NCBI GenBank assembly: GCA_963836405.1
Contig: CAWIJL010000015.1
Span: 55,328 to 119,327, forward strand
Length of the DNA stretch: 64,000 nt
Direction: 5' to 3'
DNA from: CAWIJJ01 sp963836405
GTDB lineage: Bacteria > Acidobacteriota > Terriglobia > Bryobacterales > Bryobacteraceae
Of the stretch, positions 1 through 7,643 are shown piece after piece. A model generated the notes under the pieces. It searched no databases. It saw only the letters and a program-made list of their open reading frames with translations, and had not been told where the DNA came from. How positions within the stretch are numbered: the first letter of the stretch is position 1; every line of letters starts with the position of its first letter. The position numbers and the translations under genes were made by a program.

Positions 1-365
1 AGCGTGGGTCCGGGCAGCCTCTGCCACAACGCCACCGCCAGCGCGAACCCCACGCCCAGCACCAGCATGGCGATGCAGAACAGGTTCTCCCGCGCGCCCG
101 AGCGGCGGAAGGGATTTACAAACGTGGGCCCGAACTGTATCCCGATCGTGTAGATGAAAAGGATCAGCCCCACCGTGGAAACGATGGAGGGCAGCGCCAC
201 GTCCGGCCCGAGCGCGCCCGCCGCGAGCCCCACAAACAGCACGCCCGCGACGCCCAGCCGGAACCCGAAAATGCGCAGTTGTCCGACCAGGTAGCCGATT
301 CCAATAACTCCAAACAGGGTGACCACCGGAAAATGGGTGAGGAAAGTCGTGACGGCTTCGCGCAC
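1..365 (-). CDS. AspT/YidE/YbjL-type membrane transporter, N-terminal part (cut by window edge)
   Basis: The minus strand encodes a hydrophobic protein that starts with GTG at 365 and runs off the window start after about 121 residues. A stop codon lies two codons upstream of the GTG, which fixes the start. The N-terminus has a first membrane helix (VTLFGVIGIGYLVGQLRIFG), a Gly/Ala-rich second helix, and the segment GLILFIYTIGIQFGP, which matches the conserved repeat of the aspartate:alanine exchanger (AspT) / YidE / YbjL family. Members are inner-membrane antiporters or putative anion transporters with two such repeats flanking TrkA-C domains; only the first repeat is visible here. Substrate cannot be inferred. 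It is divergent from the acyltransferase gene at 449. Confidence 0.72.
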   Translation of the reverse strand, partial: MREAVTTFLTHFPVVTLFGVIGIGYLVGQLRIFGFRLGVAGVLFVGLAAGALGPDVALPSIVSTVGLILFIYTIGIQFGPTFVNPFRRSGARENLFCIAMLVLGVGFALAVALWQRLPGPT

Positions 366-448
366 GGATCATTTATTCTAACAGGGGCGCGATTCTCAAC
401 CTCTTCCAGGAACCGCTATTATGGGTATGCCGCCCGCGGCATGTTCTT

Positions 449-1501
449 GTGAAGCGACTCCCATTTCTCGACTGGATGCGAGGACTCGCCGTCCTCGTCA
501 TGATTCAGTGCCACGTTTTCAACTCCCTGGCGCGCCTGGATGTTCGCTCCAGCGGTACGTACAAGCTTTCGCAGTTCGTCGGCGGAATGGCCGCGCCGCT
601 GTTTCTGTTCATGGCGGGGATGACCTTCGGCTTTCAAATGGAAGGCCTCGACCGGAAAGGACTGACGGCCGCGCGCCGATGGCTTGTCTCACTGCGCCGC
701 GCCGGCTATATCCTCGGCATCGCCTACCTGTTTCGCTTCACCAACTGGGTCTTTACGCCGCGTGTAGACTGGCACGAGATCCTCCGCGTGGACATCTTGA
801 ACTGCATGGGCGCCGCCATGCTGGCCGTCTCCGTGCTGGCCATTTTCCAGGGCCGGGACCGGGTGCGCCTCGCCGCCGTGGCCGGACTGGCCATAGCGGC
901 CGCCGCCCCTGTCGTCGCCAACCTCCCCTGGGCGGGTGTCCCGCAACTGATCCGCGACTACGTCGCCGCCGGAGCCGGAAACAGCCGGTTTCCGCTCTTT
1001 CCCTGCGCCGCCTACGTCGCCTTCGGCCTTAGCGCCGGCGCGGTGGTCAGGCGCATGGCCGAAGAGGGTCTCAACCAGTTCATGCAATGGGCCGCAGCCC
1101 TGGGACTGGGTTTGGTCGTCTCCGGGCAGTATTTCTCCAACATTCCTTTTTCGATATATCCCAAGTCGAACTTTTGGACCGACAGTCCCGCGCTCATCGT
1201 CATCCGCCTCGGCTTGATGCTGCTGATCATGGGGGCCATCTACCTGTGGACCGGCTTTCGCAGCGGGGCGGGTTGGAGCTGGGTGGCATGTCTCGGGAAA
1301 AGCTCGCTTCTCGTGTACTGGGCCCACCTGGTGCTGGTCTACGGCGCCGCCGCCATTCCGTTCAAGCGGGCGCTCGAAATTCACGAGACGGCCCTCGCCG
1401 TGCTGGTCGTAACCGCGGCCATGGTAGGGCTGGCGGCCGTCCGCCAGTCAGGCCGCCTCAAGTCGCCATTGGCCGTCCTCCGGCCGCAAAGAGTGCGATG
1501 A
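449..1501 (+). CDS. DUF1624 / HGSNAT-like membrane acyltransferase
   Basis: The 350-residue protein starts with GTG and opens with the motif LDWMRGLAVLVMIQCH. A short charged Arg followed by a hydrophobic stretch and a His at the end of the first helix is typical of DUF1624, the catalytic domain of heparan-alpha-glucosaminide N-acetyltransferase and related integral-membrane acyltransferases. About nine hydrophobic segments follow, including FPLFPCAAYVAFGLSAG, also a family hallmark. Such enzymes move acetyl or acyl groups across the membrane onto sugars. The substrate here is unknown. The product ends 73 bases before the Oar-like receptor gene on the same strand; co-transcription is possible but not shown. 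Confidence 0.65.
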   Translation: MKRLPFLDWMRGLAVLVMIQCHVFNSLARLDVRSSGTYKLSQFVGGMAAPLFLFMAGMTFGFQMEGLDRKGLTAARRWLVSLRRAGYILGIAYLFRFTNWVFTPRVDWHEILRVDILNCMGAAMLAVSVLAIFQGRDRVRLAAVAGLAIAAAAPVVANLPWAGVPQLIRDYVAAGAGNSRFPLFPCAAYVAFGLSAGAVVRRMAEEGLNQFMQWAAALGLGLVVSGQYFSNIPFSIYPKSNFWTDSPALIVIRLGLMLLIMGAIYLWTGFRSGAGWSWVACLGKSSLLVYWAHLVLVYGAAAIPFKRALEIHETALAVLVVTAAMVGLAAVRQSGRLKSPLAVLRPQRVR

Positions 1502-1574
1502 CGCTCCTTTTGTCCCTTTTCAACCACTTTTTTTTCTGCTAGAACTGGTTCGACTTATACCCAGGGGGACTCCT

Positions 1575-4500
1575 ATGTTTCTTTCCAAGCCATGTCTGCT
1601 TGCGGCGGCTATCGTATTAGCCGGAACAACCGCTTTCGCCCAGGCGCAGGCTAGCGCCGGCGATGTGACCGGTACGGTGACGGACGCCAACGGGGCCGTC
1701 ATTCGGGGAGCCCGAGTAACCGTGCTCTCTCCCGATCGGGGCCTGACTCGAACCGCAACAAGCGGCGACAGTGGAGAGTTCCGCCTGCCGCTGCTTCCTC
1801 CCGGCACTTACTCGCTGCGCGCCGAGGCGCCCGGCTTCACCACCCGCGTAGTAGAAGGCATGGTGGTGGAGGTGGGGCAGACCCTTTCCCTGCACGTTCA
1901 ACTGGAAGTGGGCGCGGTCACCACCGAAGTAACCGTGCTGGCGGAAGCTCCCGTGGTCGAGACCGAGCGCACCCAGCAGGCCACCACCCTCAACCAGCAG
2001 CGCATCCAGAACCTTCCGATCAACCGGCGCAACTACCTGGATTTCGCGCTGCTCGCGCCGGGCGTGGTGGAGACCAGCAGCCTGGTGGACAGCAACGACT
2101 ACCGCGTCATTCAGGCGCCGCAGTCCGGCCTGAGCTTCGGCGGCAGCAACGGCCGCGGCAATAACTTCACCGTGGACGGCGTGGAGAATTACATGAACTC
2201 CGGCGGCCTGCGCGCCTCCGTGAGCCAGGAGGCCGTGCAGGAGTTTCAAATCAACCGCAACAGCTTCGCGGCCGAATTCGGCAACGCCTTCGGCGGCACC
2301 GTCAACATCATTACGAAGGGCGGAACCAACGGTCTTCACGGCAACGTGTTCGGCTTCCTCCGCCACCGCGACCTCCAGGCCCGCAATTTCTTCGACCCCG
2401 CCAAATCCGCCTTCACCCGCGGCCAGTACGGCGCTACCGGAAGCGGCCCACTGCAGCGGGACCGCACGTTCCTGTTCCTCGGCTACGAACGGCTGGACCG
2501 CCACGAAACGTCCTTCGTGCCGATTCTTCAGGACCGCAGCGCCTTCGCCAGCCTGACCCCCTCCCAGCAGCAGCTTGCCGATTTCTTCGACCACGCACCC
2601 ATCCCGCAGTTGCAGGCTTTCGGACCGCTAATGCGCAGATACCTCATCACCAATAACTTCCCATCTACCCTGCGCCTCTTCAACGAAAACAGCGGAACCT
2701 TTCCCTTCAGCGAGTCCGTCAACCAGGTGGCGGCCCGCCTGGACCACCATTTCAGCCCGCGCGATACTCTCTTCTTTCGCGGCAATTTCGCCAACAGCGC
2801 CAATGAAAACGCGCAGCTCGGCGCATTGATCGGGTTCAATCGGGGACGCAGCATTCACAACTGGGACGGCACCGTGATGGCCGCGAATACCGCCATCCTC
2901 AACGATCGCTGGGTGTCGGAAACGCGCATCATGTTCGGCTACGACCGCCTTGGCGTGATCCCCAACGATCCTTACGGGCCGGACATCACCATCTCCGGCT
3001 TCGGCTCATTCGGGCGCGAGATTTTCCTGCCCTCCACCACATTCGAGCGTCACTACCAGTTGCAGCAGAACCTCAATGTCGTGTCCGGCAGCCACTCGGT
3101 GAAATTCGGAGTGGACATCAATCCGGTGCGCGACGTCGTCCGCTCGGAAACCTTTTTCGGCGGCCGCTTCAACTTCGGCTCGCAGATTCCGCTGGGCCTG
3201 CTGCTTCCGCAACTCACCGGCGATCCCAACGCCGCCGCCACCCTGGCCGCCACCCTGACCGCGTTGGGACAGTCCGCCCTCATCGCCAATCTGAGCCAGC
3301 CGATCAGCGCGCTGCAATCCTACAACCTCGGCCTGCCCGACCTGTACCAGCAGGGCTTCGGCGATCCTAACTGGACCGCCTGGTTCAAGCGCGCCGGCTT
3401 CTTCGTGCAGGATTCGTGGAAGGTGACGCCGCGCTTCGTGCTGAACGTCGGGCTGCGCTACGACCTCGAAGGCGAGCCGCCGCCGCTCCACACCGACAAG
3501 AACAATCTCGCGCCCCGCCTCGGCTTCGCCTGGACCCCGTTTGCGGGCGGCAAAACCGTGATCCGCGGCGGCGCGGGCCTGTACTATTCGCAAATCAACG
3601 CGCAGATTGTCAATTTGCCCGCCACTCTCGACGGCGTTCAGATCGCCCAGGTCGCCATCACCGCGCTCGGCATTCCGGGCCTCAACAATCCGCGCACGGG
3701 GCAGCCGCTGAAGTCCTTCGACATTTACCAGACGCTGGCAGCGCAGGGCGTCATCGGCAGCCGGACGATCGCCCGCTCGGACCTGACGCAATTCGGACTC
3801 GAGCCCGGTCCCAACGCCTTCGGCCGCGTTCTGTTCGGCATCACGGACGATTATGTGAACCCCTACGCGCAGCAGGCCAGCCTTGAGATCGAGCATGGTA
3901 TCGGATCGGTTGCCCTCTCGGCGAGCTACGAATACACCCGCGGCATCCGCCTGCCCCGCATTCTCGACCGCAACCTGTTCTACACCGGCCGCCTCCCCAG
4001 TGGGCAGCCCACCTTCGGCTTTTATAACCCGGCCATCCTGCAGAACAACGTGGAGGAGTCCACCGCCAGTTCGTTCTATCACGCCCTGGTCCTCCAGGTG
4101 AGCAAGCGCTTCAGCCGCAACGTGTCCTTCACCACCCACTACACGTTCAGCAAGGCCATCGACGAGGTGACCGATTTCAACAGCGACTTCGAGCCGCAGG
4201 ACCAGTTGAATGCCCGCGACGAGCGCGCCCTTTCGAGCTTCGACCAGCGCCAACGCTTCGTGTTTTCGGGCGTCTTCGAGTCGCCCTCGAAAAACGTCAT
4301 TTTCCGCGACTTCACGCTATCGCCCATCGTTCAGGCCAGTTCTCCGCGCCCGTTCAACATCCTGACCGGCACGGACATTTACGGCGACCGCCATCCCACG
4401 GTGCACCGCCCCTTCGGCGCCGGCCGGAACATCGGCCGCGGCCCGAATTTCTTCACCGTGGATATGCGCCTGACGCGGCGCTTTCCTTTCGGCGCCGAGG

Positions 4501-4709
4501 CGCGGCACAACGTGGAATTCACCGCCGAAGGTTTCAATCTTCTGAACCGCACCAATTTCCGGAGCGTCAACAACGTGGTGGGCGCGGTCCCTCTATCGAG
4601 CCTGCCCAATCCGATCGAAGGCCATCGCGGCAGCCCCACCGATCCGCTGGCCTTCACCGCGGCCCACGACGCCCGGCAATTCCAGTTCGGCCTGAAGATC
4701 AACTTTTGA
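1575..4709 (+). CDS. Oar-like TonB-dependent outer-membrane receptor with carboxypeptidase-regulatory N-domain
   Basis: The 1044-residue protein starts at ATG 1575 after a purine-rich GGGGGA site. Residues 1-25 form a signal peptide ending AFAQAQA. A carboxypeptidase-regulatory-like (CarboxypepD_reg) beta-sandwich spans about 30-110 (GTVTDANGAVIRGARVTV), followed by a plug-like region about 120-230 (GGSNGRGNNFTVDGVEN) and a long beta-barrel ending in an aromatic residue (FGLKINF), the usual C-terminal outer-membrane signal. This architecture is the Oar/CarO-like receptor family, hugely expanded in Acidobacteriota. These proteins are thought to import large oligosaccharides or other ligands using TonB energy. 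The ligand is unknown; the nearest catabolic genes are GH2, GH28 and GH29 further downstream. Confidence 0.9.
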   Translation: MFLSKPCLLAAAIVLAGTTAFAQAQASAGDVTGTVTDANGAVIRGARVTVLSPDRGLTRTATSGDSGEFRLPLLPPGTYSLRAEAPGFTTRVVEGMVVEVGQTLSLHVQLEVGAVTTEVTVLAEAPVVETERTQQATTLNQQRIQNLPINRRNYLDFALLAPGVVETSSLVDSNDYRVIQAPQSGLSFGGSNGRGNNFTVDGVENYMNSGGLRASVSQEAVQEFQINRNSFAAEFGNAFGGTVNIITKGGTNGLHGNVFGFLRHRDLQARNFFDPAKSAFTRGQYGATGSGPLQRDRTFLFLGYERLDRHETSFVPILQDRSAFASLTPSQQQLADFFDHAPIPQLQAFGPLMRRYLITNNFPSTLRLFNENSGTFPFSESVNQVAARLDHHFSPRDTLFFRGNFANSANENAQLGALIGFNRGRSIHNWDGTVMAANTAILNDRWVSETRIMFGYDRLGVIPNDPYGPDITISGFGSFGREIFLPSTTFERHYQLQQNLNVVSGSHSVKFGVDINPVRDVVRSETFFGGRFNFGSQIPLGLLLPQLTGDPNAAATLAATLTALGQSALIANLSQPISALQSYNLGLPDLYQQGFGDPNWTAWFKRAGFFVQDSWKVTPRFVLNVGLRYDLEGEPPPLHTDKNNLAPRLGFAWTPFAGGKTVIRGGAGLYYSQINAQIVNLPATLDGVQIAQVAITALGIPGLNNPRTGQPLKSFDIYQTLAAQGVIGSRTIARSDLTQFGLEPGPNAFGRVLFGITDDYVNPYAQQASLEIEHGIGSVALSASYEYTRGIRLPRILDRNLFYTGRLPSGQPTFGFYNPAILQNNVEESTASSFYHALVLQVSKRFSRNVSFTTHYTFSKAIDEVTDFNSDFEPQDQLNARDERALSSFDQRQRFVFSGVFESPSKNVIFRDFTLSPIVQASSPRPFNILTGTDIYGDRHPTVHRPFGAGRNIGRGPNFFTVDMRLTRRFPFGAEARHNVEFTAEGFNLLNRTNFRSVNNVVGAVPLSSLPNPIEGHRGSPTDPLAFTAAHDARQFQFGLKINF

Positions 4710-4827
4710 TATAGGCACGGCGTAGATCGGCGAAGGGGCAGCGGGACCGCCGGGTCCGGCAAGCAGGAGTCGCCGCGTGTGATACGGCCACCGCCGGAAT
4801 ACGTTCGAGTTGGCGGAATCAGCGTGG

Positions 4828-6190
4828 CTATTTCAGTTTTGCAGCCTGGTATTGGTACCAGACTGGCATGTAGCCGTTGCGCAATTGGGCGGCATTTTCG
4901 AGCAGGGGAAGGTCGTGGCGGTGAACGACCTTGCCGAATCGTTCCAGGTATTCGATCACGGCCTCGCGCCCGTCCAGGCCGCCGTACTTCAGAAGGGCGA
5001 CGGGAAGTTTCATGGCGAGGTCCTGAATGTTGTAGGCAAGCTCGTCGGTTGCGGGCGCTTTGGAGGCGGCGAGCAGGTAATCGATGGCAGCATTTTTATC
5101 CTGGTCCACGCGCATGGCAACCATACCGAGAGTCACGTTGGCCTGGTAGACCGCTGTGCCGTAGTTCGGATCGCCGGTGAATTTGGCGGCAAGCTCCAGG
5201 GCCTGTTGGGCGTACTTGCGGGCCCATTCCCAATCCTCCTTGGCTTTGCCGGTGTCGTGCTCGTTATCGGCCCATTCGCCGTGCAGGTACGCCGCCTCCG
5301 ACATCTTGGCCAGCCAGCGGAAACGCTCGGAGGCGGGCATGGCCGCAAGGGAATCAGACCAGTTGGCCACCGGCTTCTGGAACGTGCCGGGCGGGAGGGT
5401 CGCGTTCCACTGCATGTTGTGAATCAACACCAGCGCCGAATGCGCCGATTCCTGATTCGGGTCGAGCGTGAGCGCCCGTTCTGCGTAGGACGCCGCCTGG
5501 TGGAGGAATGCGGACTCGCGCTCCTGTCCGCCCTGCCGCCAGTTGCCCGAGAGCAGCATTCGGAACGCCATGGAGCCGAGGAACCTGGCATCGCTCGATT
5601 CGGCGAGACGCTTGCGAACGCTGGCGGCGAAATCGCTGCCGGAATCGCGTCCGGTGATGGCAGAGGCGTAGAGCCGATAGAGCCGGGCGGACCACCGGCC
5701 GTTCGGATCGGCGGCTTCGGCGCGAAGCAGAAGGCGTTCGGCGAGCGGTTTATCGTAATTTTCGAAGAATGCCGCGGCGTTTCCAAGCACGGCCGGCGAA
5801 ACATCGGGCCGTGAGATGGCAGCAAGCCAAAGCGTTTTGGCCTGGCGGTCGCCGGCGGGGTCGGATACCGGGTTGGCGCGTATGGCGGCCTCGTCTTCGG
5901 GATGATGTTCGACGAACCAGAGCTTTTGCCCGCGGAAGGCGGCTTCGTGGGCCTTGCCCTGGTAGTACAACATCAGTTTTTTGCGGCCATTCAGGTCTTC
6001 GGGATTCTGCTGAATCTGGCGTTCGAGTTCGGCGACTCGAGACGTCGCCATTTGGCGCGCGGCGGCGGCGAAGTCCTCGGCGGTCTTCAGTTGGTCCAGT
6101 TGTGCGGTGGAGCTGGGGTCTTCCCGTAGCGCGCCTGTATAGAACGATCGCTGCCGGCAGGCCGCGACGACGATGACCGCGGCGAGACAC
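4828..6190 (-). CDS. C-terminal TPR-like half of a frame-broken M56 protein
   Basis: This reading frame makes sense from a membrane-like stretch (LAAVIVVAACRQRSFYTG) at about 6185 to the stop at 4828, about 450 residues. It is helical and repeat-like, with TPR-style segments (AERALTLDPNQESAHSALVL, YAQQALELAAKF). No convincing start codon exists at the beginning of the sensible part, and the longer open frame upstream of it translates to Arg/Ser/Pro-rich noise. It is read here as the periplasmic or cytoplasmic sensor/scaffold portion that follows the last membrane helix of the M56 protein, separated from it by a one-base shift near 6185-6195. It could instead be an independent anchored TPR protein with an unrecognised start. 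Confidence 0.6.
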
Positions 6191-7111
6191 CATGACGCCG
6201 ATGAAGATCTTGCGGGAGCGGGAAATGCGGCCAGCGGGCCCTTCGCGCAGGATTCTTGCGATGCGCTCGCCGAGCAGCCCCGGACGATCGACGCCGACGC
6301 CCTGCCAGGCGAGGCGGCCGCGACGGCGGCGCACGGTGTTGGCCATGTCGAGCAGCATCTCGGCGTAGGACCGCGCATCGCCGGAGCCGCTCATCGCCGC
6401 GTCGTCGGCTGCGAACTCGGCGGTGAGGGCCAGCCTCCGTTCGAGCCACCACGCGAGGGGATGAAACCAGAAGAGACAGCGGTTGAGGTGGGCCAGCATG
6501 GAGGTGAGAGGGTCGCGCCGGCGGACATGCGCGAGTTCATGCGCGAGCACGGTGCGGAGTTTGTCAGCCGGCCAGTCGCGCCAGCCCAAAGGGAGGATCA
6601 CCTTCGGCGAGATCGCTCCGATGGTGACAGGGACGGCCACCTGCGGCGACTCGAGAATGGCGGTGTGCAAGCCGTCGGCCTGGGCGCTCTTTCCCGCAAT
6701 GCGGTACATTGCGAGCCAGCCGGCCGCAAAGCGGGTAAGGAAAAACAGGACTCCGGCTGCCCAGAGGATTGCCAGCCACTCGGCAGGCGTCGTGGAAATC
6801 CGGTCGGCGGTCGGGTGCGGCGTCGCGGGATTCGCGGGAGCCGCGGGGGAAATGTCCGCCTCCAGTTCCGGAACCTCGACCACGGGCGCATAATCGCCGC
6901 GGAGCGACGGCATGGGGACGGGCGCCGGAAGCCGGGGGACAACAAGGGGAAGCACCGGCATGAGCAGCATGGCGCACAATACGGCGCTCCACACGGCGTG
7001 TCTCGCGGCACCGCCACGGACGCGCGCAAGGCTCAGCGCCAGACCCGCCAGTCCGGCGACGGCGACGATGCGGAGCGAAGATTCCAGGAGGACCCGGAGC
7101 AGGGAATTCAT
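6186..7111 (-). CDS. BlaR1-like M56 membrane metallopeptidase (N-terminal half of a frameshifted gene)
   Basis: From ATG 7111 the frame encodes several hydrophobic segments and a zinc peptidase signature HELAH at residues 191-195 (context VLAHELAHVRRRDPL), with a later Glu in AEFAADDAA as third ligand candidate. This is the M56 family of BlaR1/MecR1 sensor proteases. The start overlaps the stop of the BlaI gene by four bases, the usual blaI-blaR1 arrangement. After SRKIFIGVMV (residue about 305) this frame turns Arg-rich, while the frame offset by one base continues the membrane helix as LAAVIVVAAC. A single extra base in the sequence gtcatggtgtctcgcc would restore one long M56-TPR protein. 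Whether this is mutation or sequencing error is not decidable here. Confidence 0.8.
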
Positions 7112-7488
7112 TTGCGGTTCCCGACCTTTCTGGCTATGCGCTCGAGCTGTTCGGCGGAGAGGACCTTTTCTTCGACCATGCCGACGACGAACTCTTCCGC
7201 CGACCCCGCCCAGAAGCGGTCGATCAATTGGCGCACCATGCGCGCGGCCAGGCTGTGGGAGGGCGCCTTGGCCCGATAGAGGAACGTCTGGCCGTTGACG
7301 GTGTGGCTGAGATGCTCCTGCGCTTCGAGGCGGCGCAGGAGAGTGCGGACGCTGGAGTCCTTCAGCGCGTGGATGGGAAGGAGGGCTTCGCGCACCTGGT
7401 CGGCGGTGGCGGGACCGTGGCTCCAGAGGAAGTCGATGATGGCCTGCTGGAGTTCGGTGAGGGGGCGCTGCTTGTTACGGCCAGTCAC
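7108..7488 (-). CDS. BlaI/MecI/CopY-family transcriptional repressor
   Basis: The 126-residue product has a winged-helix N-terminus (PLTELQQAIIDFLWSHGPAT, then VRTLLRRLEAQEHLSH) and a helical dimerisation C-terminus, as in BlaI/MecI. These repressors are cleaved or released when the partner M56 protease senses a signal. The frame is open to a TTG at 7524, but GTG 7488 is preferred because a perfect operator palindrome occupies 7489-7503, directly before it. With that start there is no Shine-Dalgarno site, so the transcript may be leaderless or translated from the upstream TTG. Its stop overlaps the start of the M56 gene. It probably represses its own operon and possibly the divergent GH2 gene. 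Confidence 0.85.
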   Translation of the reverse strand: MTGRNKQRPLTELQQAIIDFLWSHGPATADQVREALLPIHALKDSSVRTLLRRLEAQEHLSHTVNGQTFLYRAKAPSHSLAARMVRQLIDRFWAGSAEEFVVGMVEEKVLSAEQLERIARKVGNRK

Positions 7489-7503
7489 GTTACACAGTGT
7501 AAC
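7489..7503. promoter_or_regulatory. BlaI-type operator palindrome
   Basis: GTTACACAGTGTAAC is a perfect inverted repeat with 7-base arms around one central A. It carries the TACA/TGTA halves known for BlaI/MecI operators and lies exactly between the BlaI gene and the divergent GH2 gene, touching the preferred BlaI start codon. Autoregulation of blaI-M56 is the likely role; control of the GH2 gene 140 bases away is only possible. Confidence 0.75.
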
Positions 7504-7643
7504 TGGTTCGACGGCAGAGCGCAAGCGGATTTTTTCGCGGGCGGAGACGAAGCGTTTCGTCCTTGAATTGGCGAATGATAGGGATTACAGTCGAGGGCAC
7601 GCGGGCCGTGTTATTGGCCTGCCCGGTTCTCAGGGAGATGGAG

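Noticed and set aside
3006..4253. 415-codon minus-strand frame inside the first Oar-like receptor
   Set aside because: The receptor frame has clear domain structure throughout; the antisense product has no signal, motif or normal composition.
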